From NCBI GenBank assembly GCA_903632075.3, contig CAHIKZ030002042.1:71001-135000 (forward strand): a stretch of 64,000 bases of DNA, read 5' to 3'. The notes beneath the pieces are model-generated. The model saw nothing but the letters and a program-made list of their open reading frames with translations. It did not search any database and was not told where the DNA came from. Positions within the stretch are counted from its first letter, which is position 1. Every line of letters starts with the position of its first letter. This document shows positions 30,720-42,765 of the stretch, piece after piece. This DNA is from Acanthosepion pharaonis. Lineage: Eukaryota; Mollusca; Cephalopoda; Sepiida; Sepiidae. The position numbers and the translations under genes were made by a program.

Positions 30720-33618
30720 ACAGAAGACCGTTTACTTTCCCAATTCAGTGATATAAATTGATTGCATCCTGATTATTTTTTCATTTTTATTAATGTTTCT
30801 GTTACTATATCTTCCACTTCCCTGACATTGTGTCTTCCTTCCGCCATATAGAAAAAAAAACTTATTTTAAAATAAATAAACTATATTCCTTATAATTCTT
30901 GTTTCAATGATGGTAATATTCTTTTTTGATTTTTTTTTTTTCAATATGTATTTAAGAACAGGTTTTTTGTACTTTTCCATTTTTTTGATTTGAAAATTTT
31001 TTTTTTTTTTTTTATATTTGAAATTATTCAAACTATTATTTTATATTTGAATTTTTGAACTTTTAAATTATAGAAAAAGAACCAAGTTAAAAATGGAAAA
31101 GAACACGGAGAAATTTTATATTTTTATTTATATATACGTTATAGAATATATATATATATAAAAAAATTATCTTATTCAAGTTGCATTTAAAAAAAAAAAT
31201 TGCTTGATATCCGATCCAAGAAGATGGCGTCAATTTGGTAAGGTGACAATAAAATGTTATCAATTTAAAAAGAAACAAAACCCTCAGACTGCCTTAATTG
31301 CCGTATGTGATGCAAAGCTTGAGCCTCTATGTTTTTTCGATTCAAGTAGGCCATATATATTTATATAAATATATATTATTGCCATATATATAAGGCTCCA
31401 GGATTCAGTGTGTCCTATTCAAAATTTAGCGGGGGGGATAAGAAACGGAAACATGCCATTTTACACCGGAAAATTCGTCGAAAATATAATCTTAAATATA
31501 ACTTAAACATGAAAGGAATAAAGAAAAACTAAAATTCTCCGATTTATCAATCCATAGGCAATTTGAAACACAATCAATAATAAATTTTAAACTTTGAAAT
31601 TCCATAAATATTTTGATTCCAGGACCGAAAGGCCATTTTTTTATACCAATATGCCCATATTTCTTTCTGCTGTAGATTTGTGGTCATGTGTGACGTCAAA
31701 TTGCGACGCAACAGGATCAAATTTTGCGTTTCGTTTATTCAGTTTGTCGTTAGAAATCTTTCATTAATGAAAAACAAAAGAGTATTATTGTTTATACGTA
31801 AACATAACGAATATGATAGAATTGTAATTTTCGGTTTGATAATAGCGATTTCACGAAATCTTCGTTATCCATTAAAAAACATGTACATTGAATTTATATT
31901 TAAATCGACGTTGGGACAATGAAATTATATTCAAATCAATATTATCAGAGTTATTCGAAATTGCGAATAATTTTGATAACTAAAACCTTAAATATATATT
32001 TTGGATATTTTGATAAAAATATCAAATATATATATATCTTGATATATATATATCTACTACTTATATATTTTTTTTTGATATTTTGATAGTTATATCTCTA
32101 ATATATATATATATATTTATATATATAAATTTTACCAGAATTGCTATATTTTGATAATATAGAATATATATATGCATATAGCAATATAAATGTACTATTA
32201 TTACGTACGTTTGGATGTAGAATGTTAATGCGATTATAAGATGTTTCGTTTGCTAGAAACTTTAATGAATCAAATTCAACGAATCCCATTTATTTATTAC
32301 CTAATTAAATATAAAATATGAGTTTATATTCCATTCTTTTTACTCGAATAAAATCGATGTAAAAGATAGATTAACTGCTAACGACGATAGTTCTTGTGGG
32401 AATTATATATATTTTATATAAAAAAATATATTTAATCATTCTATTTATTAAAAATCAATTTTATTTTTTAAGTCGTTAAAATTATTTATATTGAAAGAAT
32501 GTAACCATGTTCGGCTTTCGTCAGGCTATCTGTTGTGTTATGGAAGATTGGAAAATTTGTTTCCGGGTGCAGGTGCATGATTCAACCATGTGAACCTAGG
32601 TTTTTATTCATTTATTCTTTAGATTGTTTTTTTCTGACCTCCTCTCTCAATCTGTGAGCACCATTATTTTTTTTTTTTCTTAATGGATATCTCTGGGTTA
32701 AAATATCTATTAAATGATTAATCTTCAAAATTGTTTTTTATTATTTTTTATGTGCTAAAAATAAATATGAAAAAATTTTACAGATTTTCTTATCTTCATA
32801 CAATGGTTTTTATTTCGTTGATTAATAGTTCAATGCAGCTGAATAGATAAGCAATTAGCTAACTACCAATATGCAACTTTTCATTAAAGAAATATAATTA
32901 AAAACGCTCATTGCATCAATTAATCAAATGAAAAATCCGATGGAAATTGTAAAGAAGTTCTAATTTTTGTCGAGCGGGAAAACAGAAAAAAATATTGCAT
33001 AGAATTATTTTGAAAAGAAAATATAACAATAGACGAACACAAAAATGGTAACTGAATCCCCAATCAATTCATTAAAGGACCAAATAGTCTGTATTAAATT
33101 TTATTGTTTAAATAACCTGAAAAAAGAAAATTCGATATCAATGAATAAAAAGACGTTTGAAAGGAATAAAGAGAAAATTTGTATAAATAAAATCTCAAAG
33201 AACAAAAATCAATGAAATCAGAAAGACTGTTTTGCCAAAGCAAAACGTAGAATCGACCAGACATCCAAATGGTAATCTTTCTTCTGTAGAACTCTCCGAG
33301 ACAATAAATATCTAGTACGGTCGATATTTTTTATATATTTACGTGATGAAAAACCGCTCCATTTTTTCTTTCTCGAAATTTAAACGAAAAATTGTAAGAA
33401 TACCAGTTTGAAGATACAAAAATGACCAAGAATATATTTTGCGATGATGAAAATCTAATTTCCTTTATCTGTTCTTTTATTTGATTTTCTTCTTTATGGT
33501 ATTAAATCATTCCATTAAAAATGTTTTAATCAAAAAAAAATTATCCAGGCAAAGCAATAAAGACAAATGTTTTTTGTTTTATATATATAGGAGAGATATA
33601 TATAATATATAGAGAGAG

Positions 33619-33649
<31 letters not shown>

Positions 33650-34225
33650 GATCATAACGTTTGATTGAAAAGAAAAATTTGGTTATTATTTAAGAATATC
33701 CTTTCGTTTTTTTTAAAATGTTCAGAATTGTTTTTGTAAACAAAATGTTTCTGCTTTTTCTAGACAAATGTTGCAAAATATACATGGATTACAAACATTG
33801 GTAGAATTTTTTCATCTGTATAAAAATTTATTTTCAAAAATGGCAGAATTGTTTCAAGATAAACCCACTAAGCCTTTTGGAATTACGGATTGTTTGCAAA
33901 AAGAATAAGTTTTTGAAGAATTTCATCATTACGCAAGACAAGAAACGAAGAAACAAAAGAAGGAAACTGAATTGTTTAAACCAGAATTAATGGCAGAAGA
34001 TACTGTGTGGGGGCCTCTAATATGTTCCAAAATAATGAATAAAATATTCTTACCTGGGAAGCCATAGAAGTCAATGAAAAAAAAACAGAATATGAATGTA
34101 TCTTTGCAGAAACAAGTCCGAGATCCGACATATGCAACTAAAAAACAATAATGATTGCAAATGTGCGGATTTATATAAACGGATAATTTGAACATTGAAA
34201 CAATTTTGATAAACCACAAACTACG
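30720..34225. other. AT-rich spacer, nothing recognised
   Basis: Long AT-rich stretch with homopolymer runs and short TA clusters (for example 32,028-32,053, 33,579-33,648). Open frames are 96 codons or shorter and of simple composition. No transposon signature or RNA gene was seen. Confidence 0.55.
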
Positions 34226-34228
<3 letters not shown>

Positions 34229-34277
<49 letters not shown>

Positions 34278-34915
34278 TATATATATATATATGCATATGT
34301 TCAAGCATGTTTGGTTAATATAATTTAGACTTTTTTTATTTATTTAAGTTTTTTTGTTCAGGGTCAACGAATAAACCCTCTCAAGTAAAATTGATCAAGA
34401 AAAATTTCTAAAATTTTCATTTCAACTAAATGATATTTTTAAGTTTTTATTTCATCTTTAATCTTCAGGGATTTCATATTTATGGATGCCCGTAAACATT
34501 TAAATTCAAAAATATTTAAAATTGCTAAAAAAGGGTCGGGTTACAAACACAGAAAAATATATTTAATTCTAGTATTTTAATTTGTTGAAATATAGAAAAT
34601 TTTAAAATACAGATATTTAAGAAGTTGTTGCAATAGACTATATATTATTTTATTTTTGCTCACAATTCTCTTAATAAAGGTCTTCCATAACGTTTGTTTT
34701 TTATCCTTAAAGCACTGATGTATTTTCTTTGATTCAACGATGTGAATGTTGACATGAGTTTTAAATATTCTCAGATGGAACTATGATCATATATATATAT
34801 ATATATTTATATATATATTTTGATGGGATTGATTTAACATCGAATTCTACGAATAGCCTATATTTTGATCCGAAAGTTTTTGTTTGCCAGACCATCATTT
34901 TTTCCTTAATTTTCG

Positions 34916-34960
<45 letters not shown>
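34229..34960. repeat. (TA)n tracts
   Basis: TA repeats at 34,229-34,293, 34,789-34,820 and 34,919-34,960, with unrecognised AT-rich sequence between them. Confidence 0.9.
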
Positions 34961-34964
<4 letters not shown>

Positions 34965-34968
<4 letters not shown>

Positions 34969-35595
34969 TTGTATATGTATGTGTGTGCATGCATTTATGT
35001 ATATTCATATATTTCGTTGAATAACAAAAACTTTTAATCTATTTATTTTATTTTAAAAGATTTCAAGTGAAATTTTCTTGGTGACTATAGAAAATTGATT
35101 AAGAAAAAGCGAAAATTTTAATTTTATTTTTTAAACTTTGAAATCTCATCTAAGACCATAAAAAAAGGTTAAAATATTGTGGATGTATTTCACCAGTAGT
35201 TTTTTAAATTCTAAATATTTTTACTTTGATTTCAAATGTGAAAAAATTCGAATATAAACTTTAACTTTTTAATTTTAGTTTTAATATTTAAAAATGAAGA
35301 AGATTTAGAGATTTTTGACTTATAATATTTTTAATTTAGAATTTTATATAAAACTTTGTTTAAAACTATCTTTATTTTGTTTTTTTATTACAATGCTAGT
35401 TATTTATTTATTTTGGGAGACCTCAATTTTCTTATACCTATTTCATCGGTCAAGGTTAGCAGAAATTATTTTGATGAAAAAGAAAAATGTATTTATAAAT
35501 AAGCAGGTCTAAACTGTAAAGATAAACGTAGAGTTTTTTGGAATTAAATGTTCTGAGATTGAACTATTTACAATTTAAACGTTTAGATAAAACCT
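34965..35595. other. AT-rich spacer, nothing recognised
   Basis: No frame or repeat partner recognised. Confidence 0.5.
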
Positions 35596-35599
35596 CATC

Positions 35600-35885
35600 A
35601 TTTAAAAACGTTTGTATTTGTTGAAACTTGACTAATGCATGGAATAATAATGCAACACAAAATGTACTTAGAACAAAATGTATTGAAACAAGAAAGTGTA
35701 CACAATATTTACATATAGTCTTTTGTATATTCCTGGTAAGACCGTTCCTGGAGAATGTGTTGACTGAGTCGCAGTCGGGCAGAGTCTCTGGTTGAATCTC
35801 TTGATTCCTCCCTCTCTTCCCGGTACCAACCATATTTATATGGTCGGTACTCCACTATGCAAATTAGGTGGATCCTACCACAACA
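35600..35885 (-). repeat. Candidate solo LTR (Copia-like start)
   Basis: On the minus strand it begins TGTTGTGGTAGGATCCACCT. A TATAAATA box then sits in the centre of a near-perfect 30-bp palindrome (GTACC.ACCATAT...GGT.GGTAC, 35,821-35,850). After a pyrimidine- and T-rich stretch it fades out near ACAAATAC. Layout and the TGTTG start fit a Copia-type LTR. No second LTR, primer-binding site or coding region was found nearby, so this remains tentative. Confidence 0.4.
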
Positions 35886-35999
35886 GATAGTAATTTAAAT
35901 GTTTACAAACTCTACAAAGAAACTAAATTTAATGCTTGTTGGCTAGTTAAATGTTCACCTTCTCCAAAACTAAATTAAGGATTTAATAATATTAATAAT

Positions 36000-36005
<6 letters not shown>

Positions 36006-36053
<48 letters not shown>

Positions 36054-36130
36054 TGAATTGATAGAGTTCATCTGATAGCACATCCTCTTTGGAAGAAAAT
36101 CCATACGGATTCCTAAACCCTTCATTACCT

Positions 36131-36185
<55 letters not shown>

Positions 36186-36510
36186 CTGAAAGGTAACAAT
36201 TTAATTATTGCAAAGTTAAATGATGTGAAAAAGCTGCATGCTATAAAACTATGAAAATATCTTTTATTTTCCATTTTCTAAAAAAAAAATTCAGGTTGAG
36301 ATCATTTTCAGGGTTTAATTTTTGAATACAAAACTGTTTGTTGTTCATGGGTAATTTATTAATACAAAACTCATTTTGTTATCAATTACTGTACACTTTT
36401 TTTCTTTTTTTGCTTTCAAAATGCAACGTTGAAATTTTTGTATAATTTATTTAATCAAAATACCTAAAAGAGAATTTGCTGCCTAAACAAATAATATATT
36501 CTTATACATT

Positions 36511-36569
<59 letters not shown>

Positions 36570-36570
36570 T
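36006..36570. repeat. (TA)n tracts
   Basis: TA repeats at 36,006-36,048, 36,135-36,184 (with one phase break) and 36,517-36,567, the last ending in GATA units. Confidence 0.9.
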
Positions 36571-36574
36571 AGAT

Positions 36575-37300
36575 AGATATATGTAAGGTTCTAAATGCAT
36601 TTCATATATAGTGTTAACTTATAATTATGTTAGCATCGTGAGAACTAAGTTTATTCCGTGAGATATTACTTTAATACAAAAAAACGACGTTTTTTTTAAT
36701 ACACAAAGAGAGTTACCCCTTTAATACATAGCGTGTTTACATATATCCATTTTTATAATACTATAAGGCAACAGTAATAAAATAAAAAATGTCTTCACAC
36801 ACAAATTTCAATAAACACCTCGTGAACGCGAATTTCATAACGTTTTAACGGTCAGTGAGTACGTTGCACCTGAAAACAGCGTAGTTGCATGAAACTATAA
36901 TTATAGATAACTAGACTCATTTCGAAAAACCCTTGAATTTTTGATTTGCTAATAATCAAATCAATCTCGAGGGAAAAAAAGGTTTTAAAAAAAAGAAAGA
37001 GCCATTCAAACATGAACTTCTGTCTAAAAAAATCGCACAGATGCAAGTCCTGAAGCCCAAAGAAAAAACCCCTGATACGATTAAACAACTAATTAACAAA
37101 ATTGCTCAATACAACCGTAGAGCAGACCTAGATACACCTAGTGAGCCAGACAAACCTACCTAGGTTTCACCTAAACGGATCGTCAGGAAAAGTTAAAATG
37201 AGCAAAAATTTTCTTTTATACACGTTCAATTAAATTGTATAGAAACTGCTATCTATTTATTTTATGTAAACTCTTTATTAAACGTATCACAAAAAAGTTT
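36575..37300. other. Spacer, nothing recognised
   Basis: Contains CGTTTTAACGGTCAGTGAGT and a 78-codon minus frame without motifs. No family match. Confidence 0.4.
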
Positions 37301-37309
37301 GTTATAAAA

Positions 37310-37381
37310 TAAATAGACAACACTTGTCTATATTATTTAAAAAATTTTAGAAATATATATATATATAATATAAATAATATC

Positions 37382-37429
<48 letters not shown>

Positions 37430-37460
37430 ATATCATATATATATATAATATATATTGTCA
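37310..37460. repeat. Fold-back family end fragment and (TA)n
   Basis: AAATAGACAACACTTGTCTA followed by TATTATTTAA matches the outer right end of the 2.1-kb fold-back element, then runs into interrupted (TA)n to about 37,455. Confidence 0.6.
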
Positions 37461-37573
37461 TGGGAATCATAACTATAACTACAGAATGAACTCTTTCTAA
37501 CACTATGTATACTACGCCTCTCAAGAGCTTTTTTTGACGGTCGAACTAATTATCATTCTGAGCAAGAGGAAAT

Positions 37574-37903
37574 TTTGGACGACGCTCCGCCGAAGGGCAG
37601 AGGTTCGTTCGGGGAGGTTAATTCTTGATCCCGTTTATACGGGTTCTACGGGCATTAAAAGCCGGCCTACGGGCCCGGGAAACCCACGTTTAACTCGGCA
37701 TTGTGCCATCAAATATTTTATCATATGGCTAGATACCGAATTAATTCATGAACTTCTCGGTTTGGCGAGGCTCCGCCGAAAAAGCAGAGTCTCGTTCGGG
37801 AAGGTTGACCAACCTGATTCTGTTTTTACAGTTTTACGGGCATTTTCTATTTAAGCCTACGGGCTCGGAAAACCCACATAAAACTCGGCCTTGTGCCACA
37901 TCT
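37574..37903 (-). repeat. GC-rich repeat, two tandem units
   Basis: Units at 37,574-37,712 and 37,761-37,903 share CTCCGCCGAA, CGTTCGGG, TTTACGGG/TATACGGG, TACGGGC, AAACCCAC and CTCGGC.TTGTGCCA in order, with CTCCGCC 187 bp apart. They stand out sharply from the AT-rich flanks. A third unit is at 4,930-5,115 in the other orientation (which reads plus there). The last block CTCGGCCTTGTGCCACATCT resembles the body of the tRNA-derived SINE at 15.7 and 19.2 kb. Confidence 0.7.
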
Positions 37904-38052
37904 TTCCCTCTTAAGTAAATATCGAATCGAGTCGAGCCGATCGTAGTTCACTCCAAACCAGACTGACAGTCATACTAACACCTTCCACATCTCGTATTAT
38001 TATTTCGTTTAATATACCTTCGTTATTTCTACTCCCTTGGTCCTAACCTGGA

Positions 38053-38055
<3 letters not shown>

Positions 38056-38103
<48 letters not shown>

Positions 38104-38106
38104 ATA

Positions 38107-38147
<41 letters not shown>

Positions 38148-38171
38148 ATATATTATATATTATAAATATAA

Positions 38172-38220
<49 letters not shown>

Positions 38221-38414
38221 CATATGTATATATAATGAAAGCGGAGTCCATTAGTAATCCATGGTTTATTCCATGGGATCATTTAAAAACCATCTCTTCA
38301 GAGTAAAAATTTTACAAATTTTGGAATAAAATTATGGGGCCTCAAAAGAGATTAAAATTTTGAATAAATTATGCCTTAATGGATTTTCTATCTTCCTAAT
38401 TATCAAAGTAATAT

Positions 38415-38466
<52 letters not shown>

Positions 38467-38479
38467 TGTGTGTGTGTGT

Positions 38480-38527
<48 letters not shown>
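38056..38527. repeat. (TA)n tracts with a short (TG)n
   Basis: Dense TA repeats at 38,056-38,217, 38,411-38,462 and 38,481-38,527, with TGTGTGTG at 38,464-38,478. Confidence 0.9.
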
Positions 38528-38531
<4 letters not shown>

Positions 38532-38589
38532 TTTTTTATAAAAAAGGGGAAAGTGCCACTTTATGCAAGGGGTTACAAAGAGAGGAAAT

Positions 38590-39075
38590 TAAAGTAAAGA
38601 CTTTGTTTGGGAAAAGAATGGAGAGAAGGACAGGGATCAAGGTCAAGACATCAGAAGATGTCGATTGACATTACATTTGAATATTTGAAGTTTATAGCTA
38701 TCAGAGAAACAAGTAGGAGGAAGGGAGTCCCATTGACGGGAGGTTGGTGCGAGATAAGAAACTGTTGGAGTAGACATTTATTCGTTTCGACAGTGAAATG
38801 GTGGAACCAAGATGCCAACGTAGTAGCACGCCTCAATTCATGCAGCTTCGGAACCAGTAAAAGTATCTTGTCGGACCAGATGTCATGAAAGTACTTGTAG
38901 AAAAGAAAGAGTGTAGCCACAGCTCGTCTGTTCGAAAGTGACTGTAGACGAGATGCCAGATCAGGGCCAACAACGTTGCATATCCTTCTCAGTATTTTGT
39001 CGTAATATCCTTCTCAGTATTTTGTCGAGGACCTCGAGAGAAATAGCGGAGTAACACAGTGCTGAGTGTAAATCC
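38590..39075 (-). pseudogene. LINE reverse transcriptase C-terminal fragment
   Basis: Minus-strand translation gives DKILRRICNVVGPDLASRLQ, SLSNRRAVATLFLFYKYFHD, then LVPKLHELRRATTLASWFHH and FTVETNKCLLQQFLISHQPP. This is the CR1/Jockey-type post-RT tail (RR..VASL.LFYKYFHG - LVP - TR.AS..H.FTVE), and it is more complete than the copy at 289-687. Part of the C-terminal half (NSFFPRTSRLWNSLP) is degraded. A 24-bp tandem duplication (ATATCCTTCTCAGTATTTTG) lies at 38,980-39,028. Confidence 0.7.
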
Positions 39076-39344
39076 TAAAATAATATCCAAAACAATATAC
39101 AATATAAAAACAATACTTTTTAAAAAATTTTTTACCGATTCCGCAACTGGCAGTTTCATACTCTCTCACGATATTCAGTGTGATCGCACGAATTTCGATG
39201 TGATTACATGATTTTCTGGTTGTGTAACAATATCCTGAATTATAAATTATAAGTTTATTATATACAGAGAAGAAAAAAGGTGTAGATAGATGACACTGGA
39301 ACGAGCAATTGTTTTACCAAAAACATAATATTATCATATATTAG

Positions 39345-40010
39345 CAGTAGAGCCCGGCGTTGGTGATATCAGGGATGTAACAATAAGAGATAGATCAATT
39401 ATCGACCATCATAAAGAAAATAAAATAAAATTGACAAAGATTATTGTTTAAGGTTGACGGACACGCATGTCTTAATTAGTTTTTTTTTTTTATTTTTTTT
39501 AATTGGTCAAAGTTCAAACTCAAATAAAAAACATTGTTTTCAATCGTTATGAGTCTACCGATTGAATAGAATTCAAAATTATAAACAATTGTCTTGTAAA
39601 TGGAATTTTTAAAGCATTCTGAATGTAACAATGAAAAGAAAAAGTGTGCAAGACAATAAGAAACACTACCTGCCAAAAAAAAGTTTTGTTAAAATCGTCT
39701 GTAAAAATGTAGAAAATCTGATCCCACATATAAACGAACACACGCACACAAAAACAACCTGGGTTTTATAATAAGTATCTATCGATATGAGTTGTCCCCT
39801 TTCATTCAAATTTTTATCGTGTTTTCAAATTGATCATGCAAAAACAATTGTGTTTTTTTTCAATTTTATTTGTCAGAACCACCGCAAGGTAATTTTACGT
39901 AGTCCCAAAGTTTTTTTGAAATCGGTTGAAAAAATGTAGGAAATCCGATCCAATATGTAAACGTACAAACACACACACACAATCTATATTTTATTTTATG
40001 ATTTGTTACT
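39345..40010 (+). repeat. CCCGGCGTTG-type dispersed repeat with two tails
   Basis: Starts AGCAGTAGAGCCCGGCGTTG. One tail at about 39,685-39,770 (AAATCGTCTGTAAAAATGTAG ... CACACGCACAC) and a second at 39,915-39,985 (AAATCGGTTGAAAAAATGTA ... ACACACACAC) suggest two overlapping or nested copies of the family at 28.3-29.0 kb. Confidence 0.5.
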
Positions 40011-40249
40011 CGAATATAGATATAGAATATATGTATTAAAAGAGGGAAACTCGGAAATAAAACGCTTACAAGTCATGCCGCTTCAACATTCTTTTGCAGA
40101 AATTCATTGTTGAGTGTGCAGGTATGAGGTCACTTATTTTTTTGTAAATTTCACCCGAAGGAAGCTATTAAGACACAAGAGAATTACTGAGTGTTAGAAA
40201 ATACGAGAAAGAAAAAACTATTAAGGAGAGAGAACAATAAAAAAAGAAG

Positions 40250-40400
40250 GAGAATTACGTCATGAAATGACGATTGACTTTTCATTTGCATTTTTGAAGA
40301 TCAAAGTTGAACCGGATCTAACTACCGGAAGAAAGTTCCAGAACTTTCAAAGACGAGAGAAGAAATTAGTAAACCATTTTTCTATTTTCTATGTCCTACA
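40250..40400 (-). pseudogene. Possible LINE 3' terminal fragment
   Basis: AAATGACGATTGACTTTTCA then TTTGCATTTTTGAAG aligns with the outer end of the 38.6-kb LINE fragment (GATGTCGATTGACATTACAT then TTGAATATTTGAAG). Too short and diverged for confidence. Confidence 0.3.
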
Positions 40401-40411
40401 ACATTACCATT

Positions 40412-40416
<5 letters not shown>

Positions 40417-40471
<55 letters not shown>

Positions 40472-40610
40472 AGCCGGGAACTATTTACATAGGTTTCAAA
40501 ACATGGGATCATCAGGGTGATATAAATTTTTTTTTTATTTTTATAAGATGCCAATTTATTTGAAAATTATATATATATATCCAGGTTTTTTCACCCATTG
40601 ATATTAAATA

Positions 40611-40656
<46 letters not shown>
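40417..40656. repeat. (TA)n tracts
   Basis: TA repeats at 40,417-40,467 and 40,613-40,656; the second abuts the palindrome that follows. Confidence 0.95.
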
Positions 40657-40660
<4 letters not shown>

Positions 40661-40846
40661 TTTATTCGAAAATTATAACATAAATATCTTTATGAATTTA
40701 TAAAATACAATTTTGTTTCAACACTTCTGGTGTTCAACATCATCACTTGATACGACAAAAGAAGTGTTGGAAACAAAAAATGGCTATTTTATATGATTTT
40801 AAACATATTTATGTTATAATTTTCGAATAAATAATTATATTTGCTC
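40657..40846. repeat. Palindromic repeat, ~70-bp arms
   Basis: The left arm starts ATTATTTATTCGAAAATTAT and the right arm ends ATAATTTTCGAATAAATAAT. The complementarity continues to AACACTTCT / AGAAGTGTT near the centre, around CAACATCATCACTTGATACG. One outer end touches (TA)n. Confidence 0.85.
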
Positions 40847-40925
40847 TACTCTGTATTAAGTAATCTTTTAAGAATAGTACTTGTTGTTTATTGGAATTTA
40901 TTCCGTATACACCAATCCTATACTT

Positions 40926-40928
<3 letters not shown>

Positions 40929-40969
<41 letters not shown>
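40929..40969. repeat. (TA)n tract
   Basis: TA repeat at the tail end of the SINE that follows (the SINE is on the minus strand). Confidence 0.95.
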
Positions 40970-40973
<4 letters not shown>

Positions 40974-41165
40974 CGTTATTTTTATAGATAAAAATATTTA
41001 AGTGAATGCCTTGTTTCTAATAAAGAGTATTAACAACATTTACCAGTCTCAGTGTTCGAGAAATCTCATAGAAAATATGTGTCCTCCAACAGGAATCGAA
41101 TGTGTATCCTACACAGAAACGTCATATAGACTGACGTGCTATACTATTTAGCTACAGAGGAAGCA
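40970..41165 (-). repeat. tRNA-derived SINE, head present
   Basis: On the minus strand the head reads CCTCTGTAGCTAAATAGTAT (box A-like) and ACATTCGATTCCTGTTGGAG (box B-like); the 3' GGAGGAC can pair with the 5' strand as an acceptor-like stem. The body then runs ATTTTCTATGAGATTTCTCG ... ATTTTTATCTATAAAAATAA and ends in (TA)n. This copy defines the family seen without heads at 21.8-22.2, 43.4 and 62.5 kb. Confidence 0.78.
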
Positions 41166-41169
41166 TCTG

Positions 41170-41870
41170 TTTATCAAGGTAGTTGTTGTTTAAAAATACT
41201 GCCACTGCCGCCGTCTGGACAGGGAAGATATTTCTTATTTACTCCTATGGCATCTTTTCGGAAATGTCTTATCACAAAAATTGACTTTCTCCAGACACCA
41301 TAGCTTGGGTCTCAGGGTTGGACATTAGGGATTTGGCGACGGCAATTCAAGACGGAACAGTGCGGAAAGAGATTGTCAAAGGAGTTCCAACTATCCATAG
41401 AAAGATCGAAGAATGATGATGATGATGATGTATCCAGAGTAATTGAAAATTCAACTATCGTTAGAAATGTAAAATTCGTAAAAGTATACTTTGTGAATTC
41501 GCTCGCAGATATCATGAAAAAATCGTTTTTGTTGTTATCAAAAATGTCGATCATTTACTAATCTCGTCTTTTTTGACTAGTGAAACCTTCCTCGAAATGA
41601 ATCACACTGATTTTAGGAAATATTTATTGATAAAAATGTGAATTTTTTTTTTATCTATATTTCCTATCAGGAATAAAGAATCAATGCTAATCAAAAACAT
41701 TCTCTTCCCTTCTGGGCGGGGGGGAAGTGTTTTTAAAAATCCCAAACCGAAAATAAACAAATACGTCAGAGTGATGAGTGATTATCTAAAATCATTACGA
41801 CGAACGACAGAATATTGATTTTAAGAATTGGGTCAGATTTGGAAGATCTCAACATATTCTTCTGCATATA
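41170..41870. other. Spacer, nothing recognised
   Basis: Includes a GATGAT run at 41,415-41,429 and short frames on both strands with no recognised motif. Confidence 0.45.
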
Positions 41871-41880
41871 TACATGTTTC

Positions 41881-41924
41881 ATTAAAGACAACAAAGAAGG
41901 TACTAAGATTTAGCTTTTTATTTA

Positions 41925-41975
<51 letters not shown>

Positions 41976-42021
41976 ACGACAAACAAGGTATTAGGATTAA
42001 GCTTTTATTTAATTTTTCTTG
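41881..42021. repeat. (TA)n flanked by direct copies of one 45-bp sequence
   Basis: TAAAGACAACAAAGAAGGTA ... TAGCTTTTTATTTAATTTA (41,881-41,930) and AAGACGACAAACAAGGTATT ... AAGCTTTTATTTAATTT (41,973-42,018) are direct repeats on either side of (TA)n at 41,931-41,972. Confidence 0.8.
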
Positions 42022-42059
42022 TAAATAACAAGTGTTTCTTTTCGGGATAAAAAATGGTG

Positions 42060-42365
42060 CAAGAATCCGTCCAAATGTTCTATAATTCGGAGCGCTTTTG
42101 GCTACACTTTTAGCCATTATCAAGGATGATTTTATTTTTGATTTTTAATTGAGTGTAAGGGTTCTCTGCATGTTTTACGTGTTATAGAGATGTTTATATA
42201 TATATATATATATATATATATGTAAGATGATTTTGTCTTTGGGGTCTCTGGTCACGATATCTGGGCGATTAGCTTTGATTGTTCTGTCTGTGTGTATGGT
42301 AAAATTCCATAAAATTGTTACAGGTCATATCTCCGTAACAGGGTCTGGGTGGTGTCCATACCAAT
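42060..42365. other. Spacer with a Penelope-like end motif
   Basis: GCGCTTTTGGCTACACTTTT and AGCCATTATCAAGGATGA resemble the inner sequence of the 2.1-kb fold-back element arm (GCTTTCGGCTTACATAAGCC and ATTATCAAAGATGAC). A short (TA)n lies at 42,195-42,221. Confidence 0.35.
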
Positions 42366-42720
42366 AATTATTATTATTATTATTGTTGTTGTTGTTTTTA
42401 TTTCCTTTGATTTCTGGTGTGTACACATTTCTGTCCGTGTCCCGCCCAGGGACCTAAGGTTAGAAATGGCATCATGACACTTCCCACTGACAAAAAATAA
42501 TAATAAAAAAGAAAATATTTTACATAAAGTCCTTCGTAAAGTGTGGGCTGTACCTGTGAGAACATTTTTTTTTGTATTTCGTTGAGGTATGGGCTTCCAG
42601 GAATCCCTTCAATTAGTCTACTGGAATCTTTTCCAACCAGTCCTAGGACTCCAACTACAACAGGGATTGTTGATGTTCCCATATGCCACATTTTTGAGAT
42701 TTCGATTTCATTATTATTAT
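42366..42720 (-). pseudogene. LINE 3' end with 3' UTR and (AAT)n tail
   Basis: The minus-strand frame reads EIEISKMWHMGTSTIPVVVG, VLGLVGKDSSRLIEGIPGSP and YLNEIQKKMFSQVQP. This matches a familiar C-terminal block of many invertebrate LINE pol proteins (E.ERMW...IPVVVGALG......I...P....LQKI.L..TA.ILR). It is followed by a 3' UTR containing TAAGGTCCCTGGGCGGGACA and GGACAGAAATGTGT and an (AAT)n/(AAC)n tail at 42,366-42,398. A second (ATT)/(AAT) array at 42,711-42,762 lies at the truncated 5' side. Confidence 0.72.
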
Positions 42721-42730
42721 TATTATTATT

Positions 42731-42762
<32 letters not shown>

Positions 42763-42765
<3 letters not shown>

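Noticed and set aside
42711..42762. Possible CRISPR-like or coding Ile/Asn repeat
   Set aside because: It is a plain ATT/AAT trinucleotide array beside a LINE fragment. No regular spacer-repeat pattern exists anywhere in the window.
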